Below are positions 43,648 to 52,612 of a DNA stretch of 64,000 bases, one piece after another. The translations under genes were made by a program, and so were the position numbers. Below the pieces are notes generated by a model. The model was not told the DNA's origin. It ran no database searches and saw nothing but the letters and a program-made list of their open reading frames with translations. Position 1 is the stretch's first letter. Every line of letters starts with the position of its first letter. The stretch is from Actinomycetospora sp. NBRC 106375 (GTDB taxonomy: Bacteria; Actinomycetota; Actinomycetes; Mycobacteriales; Pseudonocardiaceae): assembly GCF_030269665.1 (NCBI RefSeq), contig NZ_BSTS01000004.1, positions 248,001-312,000 on the forward strand, in the 5' to 3' direction.

Positions 43648-43946
43648 GTCAGGACCTCCCAGGTGAGCACGACCGCGACGGCGGCCAGGACGGGCAGGGC
43701 GGGGTTGCGGAACCGCAGCGCGACGAGCGCGGCGGCGGCGAGCCCGACGTGGGCGGGGCTCAGGGTGACCAGGGCGCCCAGGCCGCGGTGGCCGACGAGG
43801 GCGGTCGCGACGAGCGCGGCGAGCGCGGCCGGGGCGAGGTGGCCCAGACCCCGGCGCAGGGCCGGCGGCAGGCGGCGGGCGGGGACGACGGTGATGAGCA
43901 GGACGCGCAGCGCGTAGGTCGCGGCGGCCGCACCGAGCATGATCAT
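43644..43946 (-). CDS. azlD: AzlD-family branched-chain amino acid export subunit
   Basis: A 100-residue protein with about four membrane helices (ATYALRVLLITVVPARRLPP, LGHLAPAALAALVATALVG, VGLAAAALVALRFRNPALPV). AzlD pairs with AzlC for branched-chain amino acid or azaleucine export. It overlaps azlC by 4 bp (ATGA) and the downstream deacetylase by 4 bp. Confidence 0.85.
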   Translation of the reverse strand: MIMLGAAAATYALRVLLITVVPARRLPPALRRGLGHLAPAALAALVATALVGHRGLGALVTLSPAHVGLAAAALVALRFRNPALPVLAAVAVVLTWEVLT

Positions 43947-44644
43947 GACGCACTCCGGTCGGACAGCGTGGCCGCGGCGACGCCGGCGGCGATGCCGCCC
44001 AGCAGGCCGAGGCCGTCGGGCAGGGGCGAGGCGGTCGCGGCGACGACGGCGGCCACCGCGGCGCCGGCCCGGGCGGGCCGGGCGCGCAGCTGCGGCACGA
44101 GCACCGCGAGGAACATGGCCGGGGCGGCGACGTCGAGCGCCGACGAGGCCGGCAGCACCGGGGCCAGCAGGGCGCCGGCGGCCGTGAGCGCGACCCACGT
44201 GACGGCGAGCCCGAGGCCCGCGGTCAGCCAGTAGCGACGGAACCGTGACGGGTCCTCGAGGAGATCGGGCCGGCGGGTGACCATCGCGTACGAGGGGTCG
44301 ACGACGAAGTGCGGCGCCAGCCACCGGAACCACGACGGCTGCCCGCGGAAGCCGGGCTCGAGCGCCGCGGCGTAGAGCAGGAAGCGCGCGTTGACGAGGG
44401 TGACCGCCGCGATAACGGCGAGGGGCGATGCACCGTCGGAGATCATCGCGAGTGCGGTGAGCTGGGCGCTCCCGCCGAAGACGGTGGCGGACGACAGCAC
44501 GCCCGCGCCGGCACCGGCGCCGGTGCGCACGGCTGTGACGCCGATCAGCACCGCGAACGGGGCGAGACCCACCGCGACCGAGGCGAGATCGCGCAGGGCG
44601 ACCCGGACCTCGACGGCAGGGGTGTGACGCAGGGTGATGTCCAT
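43943..44644 (-). CDS. azlC: AzlC-family branched-chain amino acid exporter
   Basis: A 233-residue membrane protein. Helices include LASVAVGLAPFAVLIGVTAV, STSATVFGGSAQLTALAMI-like (VLSSATVFGGSAQLTALAMI), and LAVIAAVTLVNARFLLYAAA, a family hallmark. It is expected to export branched-chain amino acids with AzlD. The ATG at 44644 is chosen; upstream in-frame codons are unlikely. The 95 bp to the regulator gene upstream hold nothing else. Confidence 0.87.
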   Translation of the reverse strand: MDITLRHTPAVEVRVALRDLASVAVGLAPFAVLIGVTAVRTGAGAGAGVLSSATVFGGSAQLTALAMISDGASPLAVIAAVTLVNARFLLYAAALEPGFRGQPSWFRWLAPHFVVDPSYAMVTRRPDLLEDPSRFRRYWLTAGLGLAVTWVALTAAGALLAPVLPASSALDVAAPAMFLAVLVPQLRARPARAGAAVAAVVAATASPLPDGLGLLGGIAAGVAAATLSDRSAS

Positions 44645-44739
44645 GCCGAGAACGATGCGGCCGGACGAGGTGTCACGGCATCGGCGACCGTTCCCTACAT
44701 TGCACTGCGTCACTCCCTACGTCGGGGTGCGCTCCGTCC

Positions 44740-47358
44740 TCACGTGCCGGTGGGCACCCGGCGGCGGTCGGGGGCGAGGCCGAGCGAGCGGGCCGCGGAC
44801 GCGGCCTCGCGCCGGGTGCCCACGTCGAGCTTGGCCAGGATCGCCGAGACGTGGTGGTCGGCGGTCTTCTCCGAGATGAACAGCCGCGAGGCGATGCCCG
44901 CGTTGGTCAGGCCCTCGGCGAGCAGGCGCAGCACGTCGACCTGCCGCGCGGTGAGCCCCGCCGGGTTGGCGCGGGTGGCCGCGCGCGGCCGGGAGGGCAC
45001 GCCGCTGACCCCGCGCCCGCGCAGGTCACGGCGCACCTTGGCCGCCACCGCCTCGGCGCCGAGCCGGTCGAGGATCTCCAGGCCCGCGAAGACGTCGCCC
45101 GGCTCGCCGGAGTCGACCAGCGCGAGGGCGCGGTCGTAGGGCGCGCCCAGCTCGGCCCAGCGCTCGGCCGCCGCGGCGTGGTCGCCGTCGAGCGAGAGGC
45201 GGAACGGGCAGTCGACCGGGAGCGCCGGCGCGTCGACGGCGTACCCGAGGCGGGTCAGCCACACCGCGAGCTCGCCCGCCGACCACTCCGCGCCCGGGCG
45301 GGCGCCCGCGTCGGCGAGGAGCTCGGGCGCGCGATCGAGGCGGAGGTCCGGCTCGCCGGTCACCCAGCTCCGCTCGGCCAGCGCCGACACCGCGGGCAGC
45401 AGGCGCAACGGCTCGGCGTAGCGGACGGCGAGGTCCCAGGCGCGCTCGAGGTCGGCGTCGGACCCGGGCTCGCCGCGGCGCAGCGCGACGACGCCCTGGA
45501 CCAGGCGCGGCCAGGTGTGCGTGAGCAGCGAGGCGCTCTCACCGAGCACCGCTCCCGCGTCGCGCACAGCCTCGTCCCAGGAGCCCCGCAGCATCCGCAG
45601 GCGGCCGCGCACCCCGCGCTGCCAGCCGTAGCAGAGCGGCACGTCCCACTGCACGGACAGCGGCAGCGCCCGGTCGAGGGCCTTCTCGGCCGCGTCGAGG
45701 CGCCGCTGCTCGACGTCGACGTTGACCATGTTGCTCCAGCCCGTGGAGTGCGACTCCGTGAAGCCGTCCCCGGCGGCGTCGAGGACGGCGAGCAGCCGGT
45801 CGCGCTCGGCGAGGTCGCCGGCCAGGACGGCGGCCACCGCGTCGACCACGGTGAGCTGGACGTCGAGGTCGCGGTGGACGACCCCCGCGGCCGCGGCGCG
45901 GGCCTCGTCGTGGAGGCGGCGCGCCGCGGCCAGGTCGCTGCCGTGCAGGGCGAGGAACCCCTGCACGGTGAGCGCGCTGCCGAGCAGGCCGGCCGCGCGA
46001 CTGCCGGAGGTGGCGCGCGGCCGGAGCACCGCGACCGCGGCCGCGGCGTTCTCCTCCGCGGCGCGGCGGTTGCCGCGGTACCACTCGAACACCGCCAGCG
46101 ACTGGCGCCCGGTGCCCACGCCGTCCGGGTCCTCGTCGGCCTCCCACCAGGAGATCGCGCGCTCGCAGGCCGCGACCGCCTCGTCGAGCCGATCGGTGAG
46201 GTAGAGCTCGTTGGCCAGCAGCTCGCACAGCCCCGCCCGGGCGCCGAGGGCGTCGCGCGGGGCGCGCTCCAGCGCCGTGGCGAAGAACCGCGCGGCCTCG
46301 GTGTGGGCTCCCGACCCGGCCGCCACCCGCCCGGCCCGCGAGGCGTACCGGAACGCGCGGCCGTCGTCGCCGGCGGCGAGCGCGTGGTGGGCGAGCACCG
46401 CGGGGTCGGCGTCGGGCAGCGTCTCGAGCGCCTCGACCATCCGCCGGTGCAGCGCGACCTCCCCGCCGGGCGGGATGGCGTCCGCGACGGCCAGCCGGCA
46501 GATGTCGTGGCGGTAGGTGATGCCGCGCCGGTCGCGGGCGAGCAGCCCGGCCGAGTCGAGGGTGCGCAGCGGGGCGATGCCGACCCCGAGGGCGGGCAGC
46601 AGCGTGTCGGGGACCGGGCCGGGTGCGCACGCGAGCAGGTCGGCGAGGTCGCGGGCCTCGGCGTCGAGGCCGGCGGTGCGCGCCAGGACGGCGTCGCGGA
46701 CCGAGAGCGGCAGGTCCCCGCCCTGGCTGACGACCTCGGTGACGAAGAAGGAGTTGCCGCGCGTGAGGTGGTGCAGGCGGGCGGGGTCGATGTCGCGCTC
46801 CCCCACGAGCGCGGTCACCGCGGCGACGGACAGCGGGCCGAGCTCACGGCGGGTGGCCGCGGGCGTGCGCGCGACGTCGCCGAGCAGCGCGCGCAGCTCG
46901 GGCTGCGGGTCGGGCTCGTCGGCGCGGTAGGTGGCCAGCACCAGCGAGCGGGTACCCGCGATGCGGCGCAGCAGGAAGCGCAGCAGGTCGATCGTCGCCT
47001 CGTCGGCCCACTGCAGGTCGTCCACGACGAGGACCCGCGGCCGGGCGGACAGCGCGTCGAGCAGCGCCCGGTGGATCTCGTGCGGCGGGGCGCCGGCGTG
47101 GAGCAGCGACGCGACGGGGTCGCCGAGGTCGGCCGCGACGTCGTGCAGGGGCCCGAGAGGACGGGGCACGCCCAGCGGGTCGCACACGCCCCAGAGGACG
47201 TCACCGTCGTCGACGCCGCCGGCGAACTGCCGCGCGAGCGAGGTCTTCCCGATCCCCGACTCGCCGGCGAGCAGCACGATCGATCCGGACCCCGCTCGCG
47301 CCTCCCGCCAGGCCCGGTCGAGGAGGCGCAGCTCGTCGTCACGCTCGAGCAGCTCCAT
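44740..47358 (-). CDS. LAL-type LuxR regulator with AAA ATPase domain
   Basis: An 872-residue STAND-type regulator. It opens LLERDDELRLLDRAWREA, then Walker A LLAGESGIGKTSLARQF, Walker B PRVLVVDDLQWADEATIDLL. A long TPR-like helical region follows, and the LuxR HTH is at the end (GLTARQVDVLRLLAEGLTNA, ISEKTADHHVSAILAKLDV). Such regulators act on ligand and ATP binding. It is divergent from the methyltransferase gene. Inverted repeats upstream of that gene and the next (47429, 48398) are likely binding sites. Confidence 0.9.
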   Translation of the reverse strand: MELLERDDELRLLDRAWREARAGSGSIVLLAGESGIGKTSLARQFAGGVDDGDVLWGVCDPLGVPRPLGPLHDVAADLGDPVASLLHAGAPPHEIHRALLDALSARPRVLVVDDLQWADEATIDLLRFLLRRIAGTRSLVLATYRADEPDPQPELRALLGDVARTPAATRRELGPLSVAAVTALVGERDIDPARLHHLTRGNSFFVTEVVSQGGDLPLSVRDAVLARTAGLDAEARDLADLLACAPGPVPDTLLPALGVGIAPLRTLDSAGLLARDRRGITYRHDICRLAVADAIPPGGEVALHRRMVEALETLPDADPAVLAHHALAAGDDGRAFRYASRAGRVAAGSGAHTEAARFFATALERAPRDALGARAGLCELLANELYLTDRLDEAVAACERAISWWEADEDPDGVGTGRQSLAVFEWYRGNRRAAEENAAAAVAVLRPRATSGSRAAGLLGSALTVQGFLALHGSDLAAARRLHDEARAAAAGVVHRDLDVQLTVVDAVAAVLAGDLAERDRLLAVLDAAGDGFTESHSTGWSNMVNVDVEQRRLDAAEKALDRALPLSVQWDVPLCYGWQRGVRGRLRMLRGSWDEAVRDAGAVLGESASLLTHTWPRLVQGVVALRRGEPGSDADLERAWDLAVRYAEPLRLLPAVSALAERSWVTGEPDLRLDRAPELLADAGARPGAEWSAGELAVWLTRLGYAVDAPALPVDCPFRLSLDGDHAAAAERWAELGAPYDRALALVDSGEPGDVFAGLEILDRLGAEAVAAKVRRDLRGRGVSGVPSRPRAATRANPAGLTARQVDVLRLLAEGLTNAGIASRLFISEKTADHHVSAILAKLDVGTRREAASAARSLGLAPDRRRVPTGT

Positions 47359-47428
47359 ACTGATCACGGTACGTGATCGAACTCACCCGGGGAATGTCCC
47401 GAACGGCCTAGTAACGGTCCGGAGAAAC

Positions 47429-47447
47429 ATGGGGAGCGCTTCCCCAT
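47429..47447. promoter_or_regulatory. Candidate LAL-regulator operator 1
   Basis: ATGGGGA-GCGCT-TCCCCAT: perfect 7-bp arms with a 5-bp spacer in the divergent region between the LAL gene and the methyltransferase gene. A close copy is at 48398-48416. Confidence 0.6.
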
Positions 47448-47536
47448 GACCGTTTCGTCACCCTCCGACACGCTCCTTGTGACGGGCCGCACAGAGCGTC
47501 GGCCCACCGTCCGGTCACCGGAACGAGGAGACGATC

Positions 47537-48379
47537 ATGAGCGAGACGACCACCGACACCACCACCGGCACCGCGGCCGATCAGGCCCTCAAGGCGCGCC
47601 ACCGCACGATGTGGGGCCTCGGCGACTACCCGGACGTCGCCGCCACCCTCATCGCCGAGCTGGGACCCCGCCTGGTCACCGCGACGGGGATCCGCCCCGG
47701 GGAGCGGGTGCTCGACATCGCGGCGGGCACCGGCAACGTCGCGATCCCGGCGGCGCGCGCCGGCGCCGACGTCGTGGCGTCGGACCTGACCCCCGAGCTG
47801 TTCACCGCCGGGCGGGCCGCCGCGGAGCGCGCAGGTGTGGCGATCGCGTGGGAGGAGGGCGACGCCGAGGCGCTGCCGTACGCCGACGACGCGTTCGACG
47901 TGGCCACGTCCTGCGTGGGCGTCATGTTCGCCCCCCACCACCAGCAGGCCGCCGACGAGCTCGTCCGCGTCGTGCGCCCCGGCGGGCGCATCGGGATCAT
48001 CAGCTGGACGCCCGAGGGCTTCGTCGGGGACCTGTTCACGACCATGAAGCCGTACGCGCCCCCGCCTCCGCCCGGCGCCCAGCCCCCGCCGCTGTGGGGC
48101 GACGAGGCCCACGTCCGCGCCCTGCTCGGCGAACGCGTCACCGACCTCGAGACCCGCCGGCAGACCGTGACCGTGTCCGCGTTCGCCACGCCCGACGCGT
48201 TCCGCGCCTATTGGAAGGAGACCTACGGGCCGACGATCGTCGCGTACCGCAACGTCGCCGACGACGCCGAGCGCACGGCCGCGCTCGAGGCCGACATCGC
48301 GGGCGTGGCGGCCCGCCACGACCGCGGCGGCGGGACGATGGACTGGGAGTACCTGCTGCTCACCGCCCGCGTCGCCTAG
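47537..48379 (+). CDS. Class I SAM-dependent methyltransferase
   Basis: A 280-residue UbiE/COQ5-like methyltransferase. The SAM site is PGERVLDIAAGTGNVAIPAA, then VVASDLTPELF, the acidic EEGDAEALPYADDAFDVAT and VRVVRPGGRIGIISWTPEGF. The C-terminal part has PDAFRAYWKETYGPT. The substrate is unknown. The promoter carries the 19-bp inverted repeat at 47429. It is probably controlled by the divergent LAL regulator together with the DUF4242 gene downstream. Confidence 0.85.
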   Translation: MSETTTDTTTGTAADQALKARHRTMWGLGDYPDVAATLIAELGPRLVTATGIRPGERVLDIAAGTGNVAIPAARAGADVVASDLTPELFTAGRAAAERAGVAIAWEEGDAEALPYADDAFDVATSCVGVMFAPHHQQAADELVRVVRPGGRIGIISWTPEGFVGDLFTTMKPYAPPPPPGAQPPPLWGDEAHVRALLGERVTDLETRRQTVTVSAFATPDAFRAYWKETYGPTIVAYRNVADDAERTAALEADIAGVAARHDRGGGTMDWEYLLLTARVA

Positions 48380-48397
48380 GGAGCGGGCGCGACGAAG

Positions 48398-48416
48398 ATG
48401 GGGAGCTCGTCCCGAC
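48398..48416. promoter_or_regulatory. Candidate LAL-regulator operator 2
   Basis: ATGGGGA-GCTCG-TCCCGAC: the same left arm and 5-bp spacing as 47429-47447, with an imperfect right arm. It lies 82-100 bp upstream of the DUF4242 gene. The following sequences GTGACSGGCCGC..GGTCCACC also resemble each other in both promoters. Confidence 0.5.
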
Positions 48417-48497
48417 GAGCGGGGACCCGCCGTCGGGCGACGCTTCTCCTCGTGACCGGCCGCCAGGGCCGGTCCACCGATCACGAGGAGAGCCGCC

Positions 48498-48773
48498 ATG
48501 CCGAAGTTCATCATCGAGCGCACCGTCCCCGGCGCGGGCGACCTGGGCCCGGAGCAGCTGCGGGAGATCGCCCGCACGTCGAACGCCGTCGTGGAGGGGC
48601 TGGACACCCCCTACACCTGGCACGAGAGCTTCGCGGCGGGCGACACGATCTACTGTGTCCACTCCGCGGTGTCGGCGGAGGTGGTGCGTGAGCACGCGCG
48701 CCGCGGCGGCTTCCCCGCGGACCGCGTCACCGAGGTCGGCGGCGAGTTCGGGCCGGCCACCGCCGACGGGTGA
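48498..48773 (+). CDS. DUF4242 (SCO4226-like) small protein
   Basis: A 91-residue ferredoxin-fold protein starting MPKFIIERTVPGAGDLGPEQ. Its middle DTPYTWHESFAAGDTIYCVH is typical of the DUF4242 family, whose Streptomyces member SCO4226 binds nickel. A His and Cys in these segments may bind metal. It has its own promoter with a LAL operator-like repeat. GAGGAGAGCCGCC precedes the ATG. Confidence 0.85.
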   Translation: MPKFIIERTVPGAGDLGPEQLREIARTSNAVVEGLDTPYTWHESFAAGDTIYCVHSAVSAEVVREHARRGGFPADRVTEVGGEFGPATADG

Positions 48774-48800
48774 CGTCCCCGCTCGCGGCGGGTGGGTCCG

Positions 48801-49973
48801 TCAGGATCCGCCCGCCGCGGTGAGCGACGCCGCCGAGACCGCGGGCTCCACGTTCGACTCGGTGTGGATGGGGCCCTGGCGGTCCGAGAGCGGCGTGCCG
48901 CGCCCGCCCCACTGCTGGGCGATCATCTCCGCCGCGATGGAGACCGCGGTCTCCTCGGGGGTGCGCGCGCCGAGGTCGAGCCCGATCGGGCTGGACATCC
49001 GGGCCAGCTCGGCCTCGGTGACGCCGGCGTCGAGCAGCCGCTGCTGCCGGTCGCCGTGCGTGCGCCGCGACCCCATCGCCCCGATGTAGCCGATCTCGGG
49101 CAGGCGCAGCGCCACCTCGAGCAGCGGCACGTCGAACTTGGGGTCGTGGGTGAGCACGGCGAGCGAGGTGCGGCCGTCGATGCGCCCGGCCTCCGCCTCC
49201 TTCGCCAGGTAGCGGTGCGGCCACTCCACGACGACCTCGTGGGCCTCGGGGAAGCGGCTCGACGTCGCGAACACCGGGCGTGCGTCGCACACCGTCACGC
49301 GCATGCCCAGGAAGGTGCCGATCCGGGCGACGGCGGCGGCGAAGTCGATGGCGCCGAAGACGATCAGCCGAGGCGGCGGTGCGAACGCCTCGACGAACAC
49401 CTGCAGGCCCTCGCCGCGGCGCTCCCCGTCGGTGCCGTAGGACACGAGCGCCGACCGGCCCGCGGCGAGCAGCCCGCGCACGTCGTCGCGCAGCGCGTCG
49501 TCGAGGCGCGCCGAACCCGTGCTGCCCTCGACCTCCTCGGGCCAGACCACCATGCGGCGTCCGACCCGCTCGGCCGGGCCCGAGACGACGGTGGCCACGG
49601 CGACCGACCGGTGCTCGCGCACGGCCTTCGCGATCTCGCCGAGCTGCGGGAACGACTCGCGGTCGACCTGCTCGACGTAGACGTCGAGGATGCCGCCGCA
49701 CGTCAGGCCGACGGCGAACGCGTCGTCGTCGGAGACGCCGTAGCGCTGCAGGGTCGCCTCGTCGGTGCCCTCGAGGATTCCCGAGCCCAGCTCGTAGACC
49801 GCGCCCTCGACGCACCCGCCGGACACGCTGCCGACGGCCTGCCCGTCGTTGCCGACCAGCATCGAGGCGCCGGGCTGGCGCGGGGCGGACCGGAAGGTCC
49901 CGACGACGGTGGCGAGGGCCGTGGGGCGACCCTCGGCCCACCACGACTCGAGCGTCGGCAGAACGTCACGCAT
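48801..49973 (-). CDS. XdhC/CoxI-family protein
   Basis: A 390-residue molybdenum-hydroxylase accessory protein. The XdhC N-terminal part has TALATVVGTFRSAPRQPGASM and GGCVEGAVYELG. The C-terminal Rossmann part has PPRLIVFGAIDFAAAVARIG and YIGAMGSRRTHGDRQQRL. XdhC proteins bind and sulfurate molybdenum cofactor before insertion into xanthine or CO dehydrogenases. The first-strand Gly motif is GAIDF rather than the usual GAGH, a local change. It overlaps the VWA gene by 8 bp. Confidence 0.87.
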   Translation of the reverse strand: MRDVLPTLESWWAEGRPTALATVVGTFRSAPRQPGASMLVGNDGQAVGSVSGGCVEGAVYELGSGILEGTDEATLQRYGVSDDDAFAVGLTCGGILDVYVEQVDRESFPQLGEIAKAVREHRSVAVATVVSGPAERVGRRMVVWPEEVEGSTGSARLDDALRDDVRGLLAAGRSALVSYGTDGERRGEGLQVFVEAFAPPPRLIVFGAIDFAAAVARIGTFLGMRVTVCDARPVFATSSRFPEAHEVVVEWPHRYLAKEAEAGRIDGRTSLAVLTHDPKFDVPLLEVALRLPEIGYIGAMGSRRTHGDRQQRLLDAGVTEAELARMSSPIGLDLGARTPEETAVSIAAEMIAQQWGGRGTPLSDRQGPIHTESNVEPAVSAASLTAAGGS

Positions 49974-51192
49974 CCCGCAGCACCTCCAGCAGCTCGGCCA
50001 GCGTGGCCAGGGAGTGCCCCGCCAGCAAACGGTCAACGTGCGGGAGGGCCGCGGCGATTCCCCCCTGCACCGGCGCGTATCCCTGCTTGCCGGCGTGGGG
50101 GTTGACCCAGACGACCCGGTGCGCGAGCCGGGCCAGCCGGGCGGACTGCTCGCCGAGCAGCTCCGCCCCGCCGCGCTCCCAGCCGTCGGAGAACACCACG
50201 ACGACCGCCCGCCGGGCCACGCCGCGCTGGCCCCAGCGGTCGAGGAACGCGCGCAGCACCTCGCCGAGCCGCGTGCCCCCCGACCAGTCCGGGATCGCCT
50301 TCCCCGCGTCGACCAGCGCGCGCTCCGGGTCGCGCTGGCGCAGCTCGCGGGTGACGCGCGTCAGCCGGGTGCCGAGCGTGAACGTCTCGACGGCCTGCGG
50401 CGTGCGCCGGGTGACGACGTGGGCGAAGCGCAGCAGCGTGTCCGCGTACGGGCTCATGGACCCCGACACGTCGATGAGCAGCACCACCCGCCGGGGGCGC
50501 TCGCGGCGGGCGCGGCGGCGCAGGTCACCGATCTCGCCGCCGTTGGCCAGCGCGGCCCGCAGCGTGCGCCGCGGGTCGGGCTCGCCGCGCCGGGCGGGCC
50601 GGCGGCGTCGGGCCCGGCGCCGCGGCGGAGCGGGGCGCAGGAGCGCGAGCAGCGCCTTGAGGTGCTCGCGTTCGCCGATGGAGAGCTCGGCGATGTCGCG
50701 GTCGCGCAGGACCTCCTCGCCGGAGGCGGCGACCCGCAGCTCCGGGGTCTCCTCGTCCTCGCCCTCCCCCGAGCCCGGCGGCGGGTCGGTGAGCGCGGCC
50801 ATCGTCGAGATGCGCGGCTGGGGCGGCCCCGGCCGGCCCATGCGCTGGTCGCGCGGGTCGGAGGAGAACCAGGCGAAGAACGCGTGGTCGTAGCGCACGA
50901 CGTCGTCGGGGTCGGCGCAGAGCGTCAGCCGCCCCGCCCAGTAGGTGGCGACCTGGCTCGTGAGGTCGGAGAGCCGCAGCGCCTGCAGGTAGGCCGCGAC
51001 ACGGTCGGTCGTCACGGGCACGCCGGCGTTGCGGACGAGGCGGGTGAACGCGACGAAGTCCTCGAGGACCGCCTCGTCGTCCGGCGGGGCTCCGCCGCCG
51101 AGCCTGTCCACGACGTCGGCGGCCAGCACGGCGCCCGCGTGCGGGCGGGGAGCCGGCACGTCGCTGCTCCCGCCCTGGTCGGCCGTGGTCAT
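49966..51192 (-). CDS. VWA protein, CoxE-like
   Basis: A 408-residue CoxE-type protein. The N-terminus FVAFTRLVRNAGVPVTTDRV and YDHAFFAWFSS fit CoxE. A basic linker ([17 protein letters not shown]) leads to the VWA domain: MIDAS DVSGSMSPYADTLLRFAH (DxSGS), VVVVFSDGWERGG and WVNPHAGKQGY. With MoxR upstream and XdhC downstream it matches the CoxD-CoxE-CoxI order used to mature CO dehydrogenase-type molybdenum enzymes. No such enzyme is encoded in the window. Confidence 0.88.
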   Translation of the reverse strand: MTTADQGGSSDVPAPRPHAGAVLAADVVDRLGGGAPPDDEAVLEDFVAFTRLVRNAGVPVTTDRVAAYLQALRLSDLTSQVATYWAGRLTLCADPDDVVRYDHAFFAWFSSDPRDQRMGRPGPPQPRISTMAALTDPPPGSGEGEDEETPELRVAASGEEVLRDRDIAELSIGEREHLKALLALLRPAPPRRRARRRRPARRGEPDPRRTLRAALANGGEIGDLRRRARRERPRRVVLLIDVSGSMSPYADTLLRFAHVVTRRTPQAVETFTLGTRLTRVTRELRQRDPERALVDAGKAIPDWSGGTRLGEVLRAFLDRWGQRGVARRAVVVVFSDGWERGGAELLGEQSARLARLAHRVVWVNPHAGKQGYAPVQGGIAAALPHVDRLLAGHSLATLAELLEVLRDA

Positions 51193-51220
51193 TCCCCGTC
51201 GCTCCGCTCGCCCCTGGTGC

Positions 51221-52117
51221 TCATGAGGCGAGCAGGGCGTCCAGCTTGTCGCGCGCCCGGTCGGCGTCCTCGCGGTACTTGAGCACCGCGCCGAGCGTCG
51301 CGGTGGCGGACGCCAGGTCGAGCCGGCGGGCGCCGACGAGCTGCAGGGCCTGCGCCCAGTCGATCGACTCGGCGACCCCGGGCGGCTTGAGCAGGTCGAG
51401 CCCGCGCAGCCCGTGGACCGCCTGGGCGACCTGCTCGGCCAGCTCCTCGGGCAGCCCGGGGAGGCGGCGGCGCAGGATCGCGGTCTCGCGCGCGAGGTCG
51501 GGGTGCTCGAGCCAGAGGTAGAGGCAGCGGCGCTTGAGGGCGTCGTGCACCTCGCGCGTGCGGTTGGACGTGAGCACCACCAGCGGCGGCGTCTCGGCCC
51601 GCACGACGCCGATCTCGGGGATCGTCACGGAGTTCTCGGCGAGCACCTCGAGCAGGAAGGCCTCGAACTCGTCGTCGGCACGGTCGACCTCGTCGACCAG
51701 CAGCACGCACGGCGCGTCCTGCAGCGCCTGCAGCACCGGGCGCGCGAGCAGGAACCGGCGGTCGTAGAGGGAGGACTCGACGGCGTCGACGTCCAGCTCG
51801 GAGCGCGAGGCGCTCGCCGACGCCTCGAGCGCGCGCAGGTGCAGCAGCTGGCGCGGGAAGTCCCAGTCGTAGAGGGCCTGCGAGGCGTCGATGCCCTCGT
51901 GGCACTGCAGCCGGACCAGCGGCAGCGCCAGCGCCTCGGACAGCGCCTGCGCGAGCGCCGTCTTGCCCGTGCCCGGCTCGCCCTCGCAGAACAGCGGGCG
52001 GCCCATGCGCAGCGCCAGGAACGCCGCGGAGGCCAGGCCGGCGTCGGCGAGGTAGCCGGTGCCGTCGAGGGCCTGCGCCAGGTCGTCCGGGCTGGTGGGT
52101 GCGGTGCTCGCTGTCAC
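51221..52117 (-). CDS. MoxR-family ATPase, CoxD-like
   Basis: A 298-residue MoxR AAA+ protein. Walker A is FCEGEPGTGKTALAQAL, followed by LQCHEGIDASQALYDWDF, Walker B CVLLVDEVDRADDEFEAFLL and VVLTSNRTREVHDALKRRC. It resembles CoxD, the chaperone assembling the [CuSMoO2] site. It is distinct from the His-rich MoxR at 24638. The GTG at 52117 is used; no strong upstream site is visible. It is followed by the VWA gene after 28 bp. Confidence 0.88.
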   Translation of the reverse strand: MTASTAPTSPDDLAQALDGTGYLADAGLASAAFLALRMGRPLFCEGEPGTGKTALAQALSEALALPLVRLQCHEGIDASQALYDWDFPRQLLHLRALEASASASRSELDVDAVESSLYDRRFLLARPVLQALQDAPCVLLVDEVDRADDEFEAFLLEVLAENSVTIPEIGVVRAETPPLVVLTSNRTREVHDALKRRCLYLWLEHPDLARETAILRRRLPGLPEELAEQVAQAVHGLRGLDLLKPPGVAESIDWAQALQLVGARRLDLASATATLGAVLKYREDADRARDKLDALLAS

Positions 52118-52339
52118 CCCACCAGCATCCCGCAGCGCTGATCGGGGAGCCACCCGTGGAGGCCCGGCGCTGCTCTGAACGGCGGTGTTCAGGCCGTGAG
52201 GCCGTGCACAGAACGGATCTGCGACAGGGCGTCACCTTCCCGGCACGCCGAGATCATCTTCGCCTCTGAGCTGCGCTTCTTCTCCCGACGGAGTCACGAA
52301 ACCGTGTCGTTCGGGTGACATCGCTCGCACGACCGCCGG

Positions 52340-52600
52340 GTTGAAACACGGTGTGTCCTCCGTACCGTTCGCGTCCGGCTCCCCGACGCGGCACCGGATC
52401 CGGTGCGGGGGAGACCGGACACCCCCGGGGTCGCCGCGCCGGCGCCCGTCCAGCGACCCGGGTGACTGCCCCGAGACGAAAGTGGCGGACCGGACGGGCG
52501 CGAGGACGTGAGACCCGGGTGCGCAGAGCACCGCGGGCGGTGAGGCCGCGTGGAACCGGCCGTCGACCCGACCGAGAGGTCCCTCCCGCGAGGCGCGGTA
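52340..52600 (+). promoter_or_regulatory. Possible structured leader (riboswitch-like) before rpf
   Basis: The 495 bp between the MoxR start and rpf carry no gene. Within them, hairpins GTCAC..GTGAC (52289-52318), GGATCCGGTGCGGGGGAGACCGG and CACCCCCGGGGTCG, then CGACCCGACCGAGAGGTCCC suggest a folded leader. Actinobacterial rpf genes are often under c-di-AMP (ydaO) riboswitches. The GGGGGA and CCCCGGGGT elements fit loosely, but the conserved GCTAACC end is missing. Confidence 0.3.
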
Positions 52601-52612
52601 CGGAGAGAGGTC

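Noticed and set aside
52340-52600. Firm call of a c-di-AMP riboswitch before rpf
   Set aside because: Only some GC-rich elements fit; the highly conserved end of the ydaO consensus is missing, so only a weak candidate was kept.
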